Source: Candidatus Rifleibacteriota bacterium
GTDB lineage: Bacteria; Muiribacteriota; Ozemobacteria; Ozemobacterales; Ozemobacteraceae
NCBI GenBank assembly: GCA_015233565.1
Contig: JADFXM010000006.1
Coordinates: 170,453-234,452, forward strand
Direction of reading: 5' to 3'
Length of the DNA: 64,000 nucleotides
Below are positions 28,348-37,701 of the stretch, one piece after another. How positions within the stretch are numbered: the first letter of the stretch is position 1; every line of letters starts with the position of its first letter. The notes beneath the pieces were generated by a model. It had not been told where the DNA came from. It did no database searches and worked only from the letters and a program-made list of their open reading frames with translations. The translations under genes were made by a program, and so were the position numbers.

Positions 28348-28845
28348 ATGAAGATGTTTCTTTTCCCGATTTTAGCTTTTTTTCTCTTCTTTTCAACAAC
28401 TGGAGGATTCGCAATGATAGTAACTATGTCACTGGACGACCTTGTCATTAATTCCGACCTGATTGCCATTGGAAAACTTGAAAAATCAACCGAGGGAACA
28501 GGGCAAACCGGGGGCTTTAAAAATATGACCAACCTTCTATCCTTATCAGAAGTTATCAAAGGTGAAGAGAAAAAAATGAAGGACGTGAGCGTTGATACTT
28601 TAGCCGATTTCGAAGATGAAGCGAAACTACCTTCCGACGGTATTTTTATGATATTTCTTAAGAAAGGCAACGAAGGGAAATTCCTTCCCACAAATGGAAT
28701 TCAAAGTTGTTGGCCTATTTCAGACGAGAAACTTTTCGGCATGGGTCACGGCTACACAATAGATCAAATCAGGGAAACCGTTAAAAAGAACAAAGGGAAA
28801 AAGCCTGCCCCCCAAAGCAATACTCCACCTCAACCTGAATTTTAA
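28348..28845 (+). CDS. Exported protein of unknown function
   Basis: 165 residues from ATG 28348 (GGAG 7 bases ahead). Signal peptide MKMFLFPILAFFLFFSTTGG, cleaved near GFA. The mature part contains LDDLVINSDLIAIGKLEKS and SEVIKGEEKKMKDVSV, the pattern of a small secreted beta domain seen in several bacterial lipoprotein-like families. A basic Pro/Gln tail follows. Not assigned to a named family. It directly follows the small membrane peptide and is convergent with the next gene, 9 bases away. Confidence 0.7.
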   Translation: MKMFLFPILAFFLFFSTTGGFAMIVTMSLDDLVINSDLIAIGKLEKSTEGTGQTGGFKNMTNLLSLSEVIKGEEKKMKDVSVDTLADFEDEAKLPSDGIFMIFLKKGNEGKFLPTNGIQSCWPISDEKLFGMGHGYTIDQIRETVKKNKGKKPAPQSNTPPQPEF

Positions 28846-28854
28846 ACCTGACTC

Positions 28855-29523
28855 TTACGGAATCTTTGTTTTTTTAAGAGGAACTGCGACAAAGTAAATA
28901 TAAGAGCCCTCGACTTCAAATCTTGAAAATCTAACTTGCAAAAAATTCATTTTTTCAATTATTCCCGAAATATCAATAATTTGGACTTTTCCCTCTTTCC
29001 GAATTGTTCTCAGCAACAAATTCGTAAAATCACGCAGGTTCAAGTTCATTTTCCGCAGTCGCAATTTTTCAAGTTGATTGTCGATCGTTAATTTTATCAG
29101 GCGATTTTTCTGATCAAAATCAACGAAACAGCTCAAGGCAAAATCAGCCGAGGACTGAAAAACATTCAGAAATTTGAAGCGCCCTTCCCCTCCGATGGAA
29201 AAAGTAATTCGGTTGTTCAAGGTAGAAATATTCGCAAGAAAAAAATCCCTGAATTTCCAGTAGCTTTGAGATTGCTCGGGAAATTTTGCCAGAGCCTCTT
29301 TTAAGAAATCGGTTTTAATTCCAAACCAAACCTCTTTAAAAAATTTGCTCTTTCCTTCAACCGTCTCAGTCCATTTGATGGTGCAATTTGTCAAGCCACC
29401 TGCCAATGTTTTTGCGAGATACAAGTCAAGGGATTCTGAAAAAATGGCCCATGGTTGAAAAAGCAAGAAAACCAAAATTAAAGCTACAAAAATCCTAAAA
29501 GAAACAGAATTTTTTTGTTGCAT
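28855..29523 (-). CDS. Exported protein of unknown function (possible DUF2993/LmeA-like)
   Basis: 222 residues. A hydrophobic signal (about 10-28, FVALILVFLLFQPWAIF) is followed by mixed beta sequence with basic patches (VDFDQKNRLIKLTIDNQLEKLRL; VQIIDISGIIEKMNFLQV). The alternation of long strands and a signal peptide recalls LmeA/DUF2993 lipid-binding proteins, but the match is faint. Convergent with the preceding gene. Confidence 0.6.
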   Translation of the reverse strand: MQQKNSVSFRIFVALILVFLLFQPWAIFSESLDLYLAKTLAGGLTNCTIKWTETVEGKSKFFKEVWFGIKTDFLKEALAKFPEQSQSYWKFRDFFLANISTLNNRITFSIGGEGRFKFLNVFQSSADFALSCFVDFDQKNRLIKLTIDNQLEKLRLRKMNLNLRDFTNLLLRTIRKEGKVQIIDISGIIEKMNFLQVRFSRFEVEGSYIYFVAVPLKKTKIP

Positions 29524-29863
29524 AAATTGCCACTGTAGAATTTCGACTAGAGAATCTAGTTTCAGCCCTTCACAGTCAAACTTAGTCCTTCCTTCATTAA
29601 GGTGGATTCACTTACACAGTATTTTTTGTCAAATCATTTCGGCTCCGCTCACAAGCTGTGAAAAATTACGATGATTTCTAATAGTACAGCACTTGAAAAC
29701 ATTGCTGGAAAATGATTGTGATATTTATCCCTTCCAATTTCAATCAATATTTCACATCTTCTCATGATCGGTTTTAGAACCTGGTCAACGGTCGAAGCAA
29801 AGTTACTTTCTCAGTAAATTTCTTACCGTGTTTACAAAATATCATTCTAATTGGTAACACTAA
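29524..29863. other. 340-base gap holding a family-2 element
   Basis: Lies between two minus-strand genes. Contains the element at 29655-29758 preceded by GGCTCCGCTCACAAG, the same flank type seen beside copy A near 11565. Nothing else recognised. Confidence 0.5.
29655..29758 (+). repeat. MITE-like element, family 2, copy B (104 bp)
   Basis: Left end GCTGTGAAAAATTA, right end CAATATTTCACATC. Internal TTGTGATATTTATCCCTT at 29716-29733 is the degraded form of the palindrome in copy A. Confidence 0.65.
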
Positions 29864-32800
29864 TCAGAAGCCACTCGCAGCAATAGCGGAAGAACCTGCT
29901 CTTCCTAATTGTCCTTTGGAATTATCCCCCCAGGTAAAGACAAGCCCATTTGACAATTGAAGAGCTGCTGAGTAATAAAAACCCGCTGCAATAAAGTCAA
30001 TGGAGGAGATCCCAACTATTTGAGCCGGAGTGGGGATGTTAGCACCTGAAGCTCCTGTAATTTCTCCCTTGCTGTTGGCGCCCCAACCGATAACTCTGCC
30101 ATCCTGGAGAAGTGCCAGAGTGTGGTATCCACCAGCTGCAATTTGCTTAACGGGAGATCCGAAAGCTGAAATGTTTATGCTTATAGGAGCGGGAGTAGCA
30201 TTTGTTGTACCATCCCCCAGTTCTCCTTCGATGTTGCGTCCCCAGGTATAAACAGTTTTGTTGCCACCAACGTCCTGCAACGCAACAGCGTGATTTTCCC
30301 CAGCAGCAATCATTGATATAGAACTTAATTCGTTGACTTTTACAGGAGCATTTCCTTTGTTATAGCCGCTGAAATCCTGGCCCCAAATATAGACATCACC
30401 GTTGTTTAGCAAAGCTAGAGAAAAATGTAATCCGGCAGCGACGCTTTTAACATTCGAAAGCCCTGCAATTTGGACCGGAGTGGAATTACTTATTGTAGAA
30501 GTGGTTCCATTGCCCAATTGGCCGAACCCATTGTAACCCCAACTGTAAGCATTTCCACCTTTTATAGCTAACATATGCTCTCCGCCAACAGCAACTGATG
30601 TAACTGAATCCAATACCTGTACGGGAGTATTTCTGGTTAAGGTAGTTCCATCGCCAATTTGGCCAAAATTGTTTAATCCACAAGTAAACAAGTGTCCGTC
30701 TGATGCAATAATTGCTGAATTTCCTTTTCCGCCAAAAACAACCGCCATGGAATTTCCGAGGGCAGTTATTGGAGCAGGAGTGGAGCTAAAACTACTGGAA
30801 GTGGTATAACCAAGCGTTGCATTTTGATTATCGCCACAAGTGTTAACAGCTCCATTGTTGGAAAGTACAAGCAGATGATAATCCCCTGCAGCAAGCGCTA
30901 TATTCGTTACAGTAGTGAAAATCCAAGAGAAGGCTGCCGAGAGAGGATTTCCTCGTGAATCGAGAACAGATTGCTTGATTTGAACTGTCAGGTCCTTTCC
31001 CTTGGGAACATCGCTTGACGGTGTAAATGTAAAACCGGTCGCTGATGTGGAGAATGTTCCTGCAATAGTGTTACCACCGGAATCCTTAATAGAAATATTA
31101 TTTCCTGAAAAGGTTGATTGATCCATGGTTTTGGAAAAGGTTGCGCTGATAGCCGGTCTTTTCTCCACAACAATTGTCGCATTTGCAGGATAAATGGATC
31201 CGGCAACTACTGCTGGCTGAATATCCGTGTGATAATTCTGGCTGACATCTACCTGGAGATCGTTTCCTGAATCGTCTTTGGTAGAAGTTTTAACCGTCAA
31301 GGTATAGTCAGTCCCGTAATCAAGCGGGGAAGCAGCTTTGAACGAAATCGATTTCTGATCCGGGGCAATCACGAAAGTATCCAGAAGCTTTGAAGAACCA
31401 CCCTGAGTCAGTATGATGTTTGTCGAATTCAACGTTGAAACGCGCATTGTTTTGCTGAAATTGACTGTGAAAGTTGAACCAGTAGCAATTTCGGTGGTCG
31501 ATCCATAATTTGGTGCAATTGCGAAACTAGTCACAAATGGTTTTACATCGGTTGTAAAACTCCAAACGTCGTCGGTCAACAGGGTATATCCAAGTTGATC
31601 AGTAAGGCCAGTGGTCAGATGTGCCGTAAGTTGGGCGTTATTAGGAAAGCCATCCGTGATGAGCAACTGAACCGTTTGGTCATTATTCAGGAAATTGAAT
31701 GTTCCCGCAAGTTTCTGTGCACCACTTGAAACATAAAAGGTTGTATCACTAAAGCTTGAGAAAGCCATCGGTTCGCTAAAATCTACCGAAATCACTGCAG
31801 GAGTGGTTGCAACCAAGGTAGTTCCGTTAACCGGTGTTTTTTGAACAATCGCCGGCCTGGAGTGAGTAATAAAAGACCATGTTTTTGCGGGTATCGGATT
31901 TCTTCCGGTGTCTCTAATCTCAGAAGTCAATGAAATATTGACTTGGACCCCAAATGGAAATGGCAGATCAGGAGTGAAGGTGGCAGCACGGAAGTCAGAA
32001 CTTAAGGCAAAGGATCCATTAACAGGTGCTCCACCAATCGTTACTGCAAAATTTATAGAATTAATGGTTGAACTGGCCATTTGCTTGGAAAAAAAGACAC
32101 TAATTGTGGAAGCAATTGGAATGTCCGTTGCATTTTCAACCGGGAAAATTTTTACAATCGCAGGTTGCGTATCTGTAACGAATTTCCAGGTTGGAGGATC
32201 CAGTAAGCCATTTCCCTTTAGATCTCTTATTGATGAAGCTATGGTAACTGAAATCTGTGCGCCATACGGAAGAGATTCCGGGGTAAAAGTAGCAGCATTA
32301 TAACCAGCACTTATCTGGAAATCACGTGAATTGATTTGAGTGGTTCCGCTGCTATATACCAGAAATGAAGAAGAAGTTAAGTATTTCAAGTCAAGGGTTT
32401 TATTAAAAAAAGCAGAAATATTTGTACTTGTGGCAACTCCAACAAGATCCGCATTAGGGAAGAAAGCAAAGACTCTGGGGTTTGCTGCAGTAGTAAACTT
32501 CCAGGATTTCGGAGTACAGGGATTTCCGCTTAAGTCCTTCAATCCGTCTCCAATTTTAACGTTGATCAAAGAATTTTCAGGAAGGATTGTAGTTGGTCTG
32601 AATGCAATTGTTCGATCATCAACTTGAACAATTGTTCCTGAAAGCAAATTGCCGTTACTGTCAACTGAAAAGTTATTACTGGTAAGGGTATCAGGATTAA
32701 TCAACTTACTTAAAACAACCGTAATAATCGAATTAGTTGCAACATCGACGGAATTGTCATCGGGAAAGATGGAAACGACCGCCGGACGCGTGTCAGTGAA

Positions 32801-35722
32801 AAATGTCCAGGATTTGGGCTGTTTCAAAGGAGCACCAAAGAGACTCTTAACATCTGTTGCAATGGAGACAAAAATTTGGGCTCCGGAAGGCCATTGCGAA
32901 CCAGCCGGGGTAAAAGTTAGAGTCTTTTTATCGTCACTCAAATATCTCTGTCCGCCAACTGGAGCGCCTCCGGATTTTACTGAAAAAGAGACATCATTAA
33001 TGGTCGATTCATTTATCAAATCCGAAAATTGAACAGTAATGATTGTTTCAGAAGCGATAGAAGGTGCACCATCACCCGGTGAAAATGAAAGAACGATCGG
33101 TTGGGGGTCAATCGTAAAACTCCACTCAAAAGCACTCGAAGGAGTATTTCCGTTTTCGTCCTTGATATCGGTTGATATTTTTCCAGTTATTTTTGCATTT
33201 TGAGCAAAAATATTCGCTGGAGTAAAGGTGGCAGCAAGACCATCAACTGAAACTGTTACAGAACCTGGAATCGAATAGGTTTCAGTTCTAAGAGTAAAAG
33301 ACTGCTCGTTTAAAGTTGAGGCAGTAATTAATTTGTTAAAAGTAACCCCAACCTTTGAATCAATAGGAATGTTGGTAGCACCATTAGCCGGGCTGGTCAA
33401 AATAACATAAGGTCTTTGTTCCGTAAAAAAATTCCAGGATTTTTCATTTTCAATAATGTTCCCGAATACGTCACGGATGCCAGGTTTGATGACTGCGGTT
33501 AAGGCCGCACTAAAAGGAAAATTTGTTCCAATTAATGGAGAAAATGAGGCAACTTTGTTCCCACTCAGAAGGGTCACGGTTCCTCGGATTGGAACTGAAC
33601 CGCTTGATACGATGAAATTGCCTTCATTTATTGTCGTAGGATCTATAGCCTGGGAAAAAACTACTGAAACCGAGCTTTTAACCGGAACGTTAAATTGTCC
33701 ATCAGCAGGGGATCTTGAAACTATTTCAGGAGCGACTCCGGCAGTTTGAAATTGCCAGGTAAGATCATTAGTAATTGGGATTCCAAGAAGATTTTTCGCC
33801 CCTGAGACTCCTCCTTTTAGCGTTGCAATATAGGAATTGTTTTCAAGAAGGGGAAAATAGAAATCCCAGGTTGCAATAGTACCATCATTACTCATTGATG
33901 GTGGTTTAACTTTAATATTGGCTCCCGAACTGGCTTCCTTTACACTAAGCGCAGAATTGAGAGCTTTTGCATCCATTGGATCTGAAAAAACAATAGCCAC
34001 TGGCGTGTTTTCGAAAACAAGCAACGAATCCGGAGCAGGCGAATAATCCAAAACAGAAGGAGGTGGCTTGGTTGTGAAGGACCAACTTGTGATTCCGCTG
34101 AGCAACAATCCATTTAAATCTTTGACAGAAGTGGCAATTGAAGCACTTATTTTTGTGGAGACCGGGAAAATAAGCGATGGGGAAAAAGTTGCCATCTTAC
34201 CATCAGATGAAACAGAAAGAGTTCCAGGTAATATTTCTGAGCCACTTGAAACCACAAAAGAATTCTCGTTAATGGAATTGGGGTCAATCGATTTGGTGAA
34301 TCTTATTGAAACAGGCGTATTAAGTTCTACATTACTTTTTTTGTTAGGAGGATAAAACTCTGCTATCTTCGGGTTATCAGAAGTTCTGAAGGACCAGGTT
34401 ATGCTGTTAGAAAGAAAATTTCCTGAATAGTCGTGTGGACCATCAGTTCCTCCCTTGATTTGGGCAATCAGGAGAGTATCGGTAGGAAGATTGAATACCG
34501 GTTGAAAAGTAAAAATCCGGGATTGGGAATCAGCCACCGGAGGATTAAGAACGATCGCCAAATCCTTGTCCGTTTTTAGGGTAAAAGCTCGCTGAACTGA
34601 GGAAGCTATTACCCCCTTGGTAAAAATGACAGTTATTGCTGTGGTAGAAGCAACTTCAGTTGATGAGGAAGCAGGTGATATTCCCGCAATTTCAGGTGCA
34701 ACTGTGTCTATGGGGATTTGAGTTATTCCAACCAGCAATGGGAGGTCAACTCCCGCAGTGGCACCATGCGGATCAGTAATCATAACCGAAAGTGTTGCCA
34801 CACCCTCGGTAGCGGGGGCCGTCCAGTAAATTACAAAAGGATTGGTTGTAGAAGCGATTTTCCCTGATGAACATGCCCAGTTTGCAAGAAGATTTTTCTG
34901 GTCCGTCGGGTTTTGATCAGTCGCTGTAGCATTAACAACAATCGTTTCATTGGGTTGAAGCCGGTCTTTTTCGGCTGAAAGAACAACTGTCGGAGCAAAA
35001 TTGACCGGGTTGATTCTGTTGAGTGTTATATTCAAAAGCGGCGGAATGTCAAATTGAAAAGGAGTTGTAACAGTCAAAGGCTGAAATCCGGTGGGTGGAA
35101 TAATTTTAATTTCATTTTCCGGAAAATAGCTGGGAATTGGTGGACTCACAAAATAGCCATTCTGGTCTGTAAGGAAACTTTCACCCCAAAGAGTCAAAGT
35201 AACAAATGAAAGGGGCGTTCCCTCAATGGTTCTCAAAATTCCGGAAACGACATTAGTTGCTGGAAGCAAAACGAAATTGTTTCCGCCACTTTCCAATTTT
35301 TGAGTGGTTAAATTGATATCCTCGGAAATCATTTTATAAATTTTATCTGTAGATTTTTGACGATATTTTGCTACCACTTTATGCGCACCTGGAGGAACCA
35401 GCTGAAGAAGATAAACTCCCTTTGAATCGGTTACAGTTCTGATAGTCGGAATGTCATTAAGCCAGACTTCGGCATCAGGAACCGGTGTAAGATTAGTAGT
35501 GGCAGATCCCACACTGATAATAGAATGGAGCGCCCCAACAGGATTTGTTTTTGCCAGTATCTGAGTGTTCGAAGCTAGAATTGATCCTGAAATTTGGCCA
35601 ACCGTAGTGGGAGAAGGAGTTATATAATAGTAAGCATCCCCTCCGGAGCTCCTGCATCCCGGCATTATCCAGAGCACAAGTATTACTATCACTATTGAAA
35701 GGATAGCCACATGCTTTTTCAT
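29864..35722 (-). CDS. Giant lipoprotein with 12 Big_5-type Ig-like repeats and an RCC1 propeller
   Basis: 1952 residues. Signal with lipobox (IMPGC, Cys about residue 23) followed by Ser-Gly-Gly. Residues about 40-235 hold two carboxypeptidase-regulatory-like beta domains (DSKGVYLLQLVPPG; DQNGYFVSPPIP), then a polycystic-kidney-type segment. From about 345 to 1585 there are twelve ~100-residue repeats, each opening with a P-x-V-x-x-x-x-P core followed by a strand ending in xFSK/FNK and closing on a W-x-F-T strand: the SbsA Ig-like (Big_5) module. The last ~330 residues are RCC1 blades (CGLNNFGQIGDGTT, WGYNGFGQLGNGTT, WGRNIEGELGDGTT, WGDNSKGQLGR). The protein ends mid-blade because the first strand near 1600 completes the ring. 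Probably a surface display or adhesion protein. It follows guaA by 83 bases. Confidence 0.92.
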   Translation of the reverse strand: MKKHVAILSIVIVILVLWIMPGCRSSGGDAYYYITPSPTTVGQISGSILASNTQILAKTNPVGALHSIISVGSATTNLTPVPDAEVWLNDIPTIRTVTDSKGVYLLQLVPPGAHKVVAKYRQKSTDKIYKMISEDINLTTQKLESGGNNFVLLPATNVVSGILRTIEGTPLSFVTLTLWGESFLTDQNGYFVSPPIPSYFPENEIKIIPPTGFQPLTVTTPFQFDIPPLLNITLNRINPVNFAPTVVLSAEKDRLQPNETIVVNATATDQNPTDQKNLLANWACSSGKIASTTNPFVIYWTAPATEGVATLSVMITDPHGATAGVDLPLLVGITQIPIDTVAPEIAGISPASSSTEVASTTAITVIFTKGVIASSVQRAFTLKTDKDLAIVLNPPVADSQSRIFTFQPVFNLPTDTLLIAQIKGGTDGPHDYSGNFLSNSITWSFRTSDNPKIAEFYPPNKKSNVELNTPVSIRFTKSIDPNSINENSFVVSSGSEILPGTLSVSSDGKMATFSPSLIFPVSTKISASIATSVKDLNGLLLSGITSWSFTTKPPPSVLDYSPAPDSLLVFENTPVAIVFSDPMDAKALNSALSVKEASSGANIKVKPPSMSNDGTIATWDFYFPLLENNSYIATLKGGVSGAKNLLGIPITNDLTWQFQTAGVAPEIVSRSPADGQFNVPVKSSVSVVFSQAIDPTTINEGNFIVSSGSVPIRGTVTLLSGNKVASFSPLIGTNFPFSAALTAVIKPGIRDVFGNIIENEKSWNFFTEQRPYVILTSPANGATNIPIDSKVGVTFNKLITASTLNEQSFTLRTETYSIPGSVTVSVDGLAATFTPANIFAQNAKITGKISTDIKDENGNTPSSAFEWSFTIDPQPIVLSFSPGDGAPSIASETIITVQFSDLINESTINDVSFSVKSGGAPVGGQRYLSDDKKTLTFTPAGSQWPSGAQIFVSIATDVKSLFGAPLKQPKSWTFFTDTRPAVVSIFPDDNSVDVATNSIITVVLSKLINPDTLTSNNFSVDSNGNLLSGTIVQVDDRTIAFRPTTILPENSLINVKIGDGLKDLSGNPCTPKSWKFTTAANPRVFAFFPNADLVGVATSTNISAFFNKTLDLKYLTSSSFLVYSSGTTQINSRDFQISAGYNAATFTPESLPYGAQISVTIASSIRDLKGNGLLDPPTWKFVTDTQPAIVKIFPVENATDIPIASTISVFFSKQMASSTINSINFAVTIGGAPVNGSFALSSDFRAATFTPDLPFPFGVQVNISLTSEIRDTGRNPIPAKTWSFITHSRPAIVQKTPVNGTTLVATTPAVISVDFSEPMAFSSFSDTTFYVSSGAQKLAGTFNFLNNDQTVQLLITDGFPNNAQLTAHLTTGLTDQLGYTLLTDDVWSFTTDVKPFVTSFAIAPNYGSTTEIATGSTFTVNFSKTMRVSTLNSTNIILTQGGSSKLLDTFVIAPDQKSISFKAASPLDYGTDYTLTVKTSTKDDSGNDLQVDVSQNYHTDIQPAVVAGSIYPANATIVVEKRPAISATFSKTMDQSTFSGNNISIKDSGGNTIAGTFSTSATGFTFTPSSDVPKGKDLTVQIKQSVLDSRGNPLSAAFSWIFTTVTNIALAAGDYHLLVLSNNGAVNTCGDNQNATLGYTTSSSFSSTPAPITALGNSMAVVFGGKGNSAIIASDGHLFTCGLNNFGQIGDGTTLTRNTPVQVLDSVTSVAVGGEHMLAIKGGNAYSWGYNGFGQLGNGTTSTISNSTPVQIAGLSNVKSVAAGLHFSLALLNNGDVYIWGQDFSGYNKGNAPVKVNELSSISMIAAGENHAVALQDVGGNKTVYTWGRNIEGELGDGTTNATPAPISINISAFGSPVKQIAAGGYHTLALLQDGRVIGWGANSKGEITGASGANIPTPAQIVGISSIDFIAAGFYYSAALQLSNGLVFTWGDNSKGQLGRAGSSAIAASGF

Positions 35723-35805
35723 TTTTTTAAGCTATTTTCCTTTTTACCAAGTTTATCTGTACGCACTTCCAGAATTAAATTGAATTTGGAAAAGATCTTT
35801 GAGAT

Positions 35806-37602
35806 TTATTCCCATTCAATTGTAGCTGGAGGTTTGGAGGTTATGTCGTATAATATCGTGCCAACCTCCGGCAGTTTTTTCAATTCCGAAACAATATCAT
35901 TTAAAAGTTCTGGTGACATCTGAAAAAAATCTGCCGTCATAGCATTTGTAGAAGTAACCGGGCGTATGACGAAGACCCAGTTGTTATTTTCATCTGATGC
36001 CGGAAGACTAATAACCGGTAATTGCCATATTTCATGCAGATTTTCAGTCATTTTCCGAGTTATAGCGTCAACTTTTCTTAATAAATCAGCCCTTTTTTTG
36101 GTAACTCCGGCAGTTTTTAAAGTAATTTTTACTTCATTTGAAAAGGGGGCAAAAACAACGCGATTTATGGTTTTCAGTGAATTAACAATTTGAATGGCAC
36201 AATCTCTGAGTTTGCTCCAGTCTGTTTGTTTTTCGTCCCGGGTCCAAAGAGCAGCAGGCCACAAATAAGTCCTTCCATCACCCTGAACCCCTACTGATTT
36301 TACAGGAAGGATCTTTCCTGAAAAATTATAAGAATCTGCTATTTTTTGAAGGAGTGCTTCTTCCCGGTTAAAATCTTTTTCAGGAATGCTTGATGAGGAT
36401 GCAAGAATTCTGATTCCCAAGCCTGGGCCAGGGAATGGATGGCGCTGAAGCAGGCTTTCGGGAAGGTGAAGCTCTCGTCCAAGTTCGCGTATTTCATCTT
36501 TGTACAAGTCTTTGAGGGGTTCGAGAACTCGCCCCTGCTCGATGAGTTTTTCAATTTCAGCAACCCGATTATGATGGGTTTTTATTTTTGCGGAAGATTT
36601 GCTGGCACCACTTTCAATTCTGTCAGGGTATATTGTCCCTTGAACCAGCATCCAGTCTTCTTTTTCTGGGAAATTTTTCAATTCGTCATTCAAAACATCA
36701 ACGAAAGTTTTGCCAATGATCTCTCTCTTTTTTTCAGGGTCATAAACTTCAGACAATCTTGAAAGAAAAAGGTCTTGAGCATTAACAATATGGATGTTTT
36801 TATACCCAAGTGAGGAAATATGGGAAATAATTTGTTCGGACTCGTTTTCACGCATTAATCCAGTATCGACATGGGTGGAAAAAACCCGATCTCTTCCGAG
36901 TGCTTCCAGGCAAACTGTTAAAGCGACAAGAGAGTCAACCCCTCCAGATAAAAAAACAAGGAGATTCCGATTTCCTGCTTCAAGCTTGATTTTCCTAAGA
37001 ATCTCATTTTTCCTTTTTTCTCCTGTCCAATCTCTGGTTGAAGTGCAAACTTCCAGGAAGTTGTCCAACATGTTCATTCCATTTCTGGTATGTGAAACCT
37101 CGGGGTGGAACTGCAAACCGAACTGTTTTCCATTCTCCGATTCAAAAGCGGCAACCGGAAGGGATGTGGAAAAAGCGGTGGTCCTGAATCCGGAAGGAAG
37201 TTTTGAGACATGGTCTCCGTGGCTCATCCAGACATTTTGAATTTTCTCGATACCCTTGAACAATCTCGATCCTTCGATGCAGGAAATGCCCACTGGCCCG
37301 AATTCTCGTTTTCCACCTGTTTCAACAGTTCCACCCCAAAGTTGAGCCAATAGTTGATGTCCGTAACAGAGCCCAAGAATAGGCACAGAACAAGTTTTTA
37401 CGTCAAATGAAATTGTAGGGTGACCTGTTTCAAGAACGGAATGCGGCCCGCCTGAAAAAATGATTCCAGCCAGTTCTTCTTGCTTTTGAAGGAAGAATGA
37501 TTCAGGTGAAAATATTTCTGAATACAAACCAAGGCTCCTGATGCGGTTTGCAATCAGGTGAGTATACTGTCCACCGAAATCGATAACGGCAATCGTTTTC
37601 AT
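35806..37602 (-). CDS. guaA: GMP synthase (glutamine-hydrolysing)
   Basis: Converts XMP to GMP with glutamine and ATP; cytoplasmic. The N-terminal glutaminase has the nucleophile in GLCYGHQLL and the His-Glu pair in QFHPEVSH. The PP-loop ATPase has LSGGVDSLVAL near 215, and the XMP site is near HPFPGPGLGIR. The C-terminus PATIEWE is the family signature. At 598 residues it is about 75 longer than the E. coli enzyme; the extra lies in the C-terminal dimerisation domain (between YLWPAALWT and VIRPVTSTNAM), recalling the two-subdomain arrangement of eukaryotic GMP synthases. It lies 99 bases after aroC on the same strand. Confidence 0.96.
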   Translation of the reverse strand: MKTIAVIDFGGQYTHLIANRIRSLGLYSEIFSPESFFLQKQEELAGIIFSGGPHSVLETGHPTISFDVKTCSVPILGLCYGHQLLAQLWGGTVETGGKREFGPVGISCIEGSRLFKGIEKIQNVWMSHGDHVSKLPSGFRTTAFSTSLPVAAFESENGKQFGLQFHPEVSHTRNGMNMLDNFLEVCTSTRDWTGEKRKNEILRKIKLEAGNRNLLVFLSGGVDSLVALTVCLEALGRDRVFSTHVDTGLMRENESEQIISHISSLGYKNIHIVNAQDLFLSRLSEVYDPEKKREIIGKTFVDVLNDELKNFPEKEDWMLVQGTIYPDRIESGASKSSAKIKTHHNRVAEIEKLIEQGRVLEPLKDLYKDEIRELGRELHLPESLLQRHPFPGPGLGIRILASSSSIPEKDFNREEALLQKIADSYNFSGKILPVKSVGVQGDGRTYLWPAALWTRDEKQTDWSKLRDCAIQIVNSLKTINRVVFAPFSNEVKITLKTAGVTKKRADLLRKVDAITRKMTENLHEIWQLPVISLPASDENNNWVFVIRPVTSTNAMTADFFQMSPELLNDIVSELKKLPEVGTILYDITSKPPATIEWE

Positions 37603-37701
37603 TCATCTTCCTTTGAGCGAACTTTTGCAGGTTTTCGTATTCCGGTTTTACCATGAAAATTGATTTTGGACAAGGGGTTTAAACAAATTGATTACAGAAA
37701 T

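Noticed and set aside
29900..35700. Several 70-130 codon plus-strand ORFs opposite the giant lipoprotein
   Set aside because: They mirror the repeat structure of the minus-strand gene and lack ribosome binding sites.
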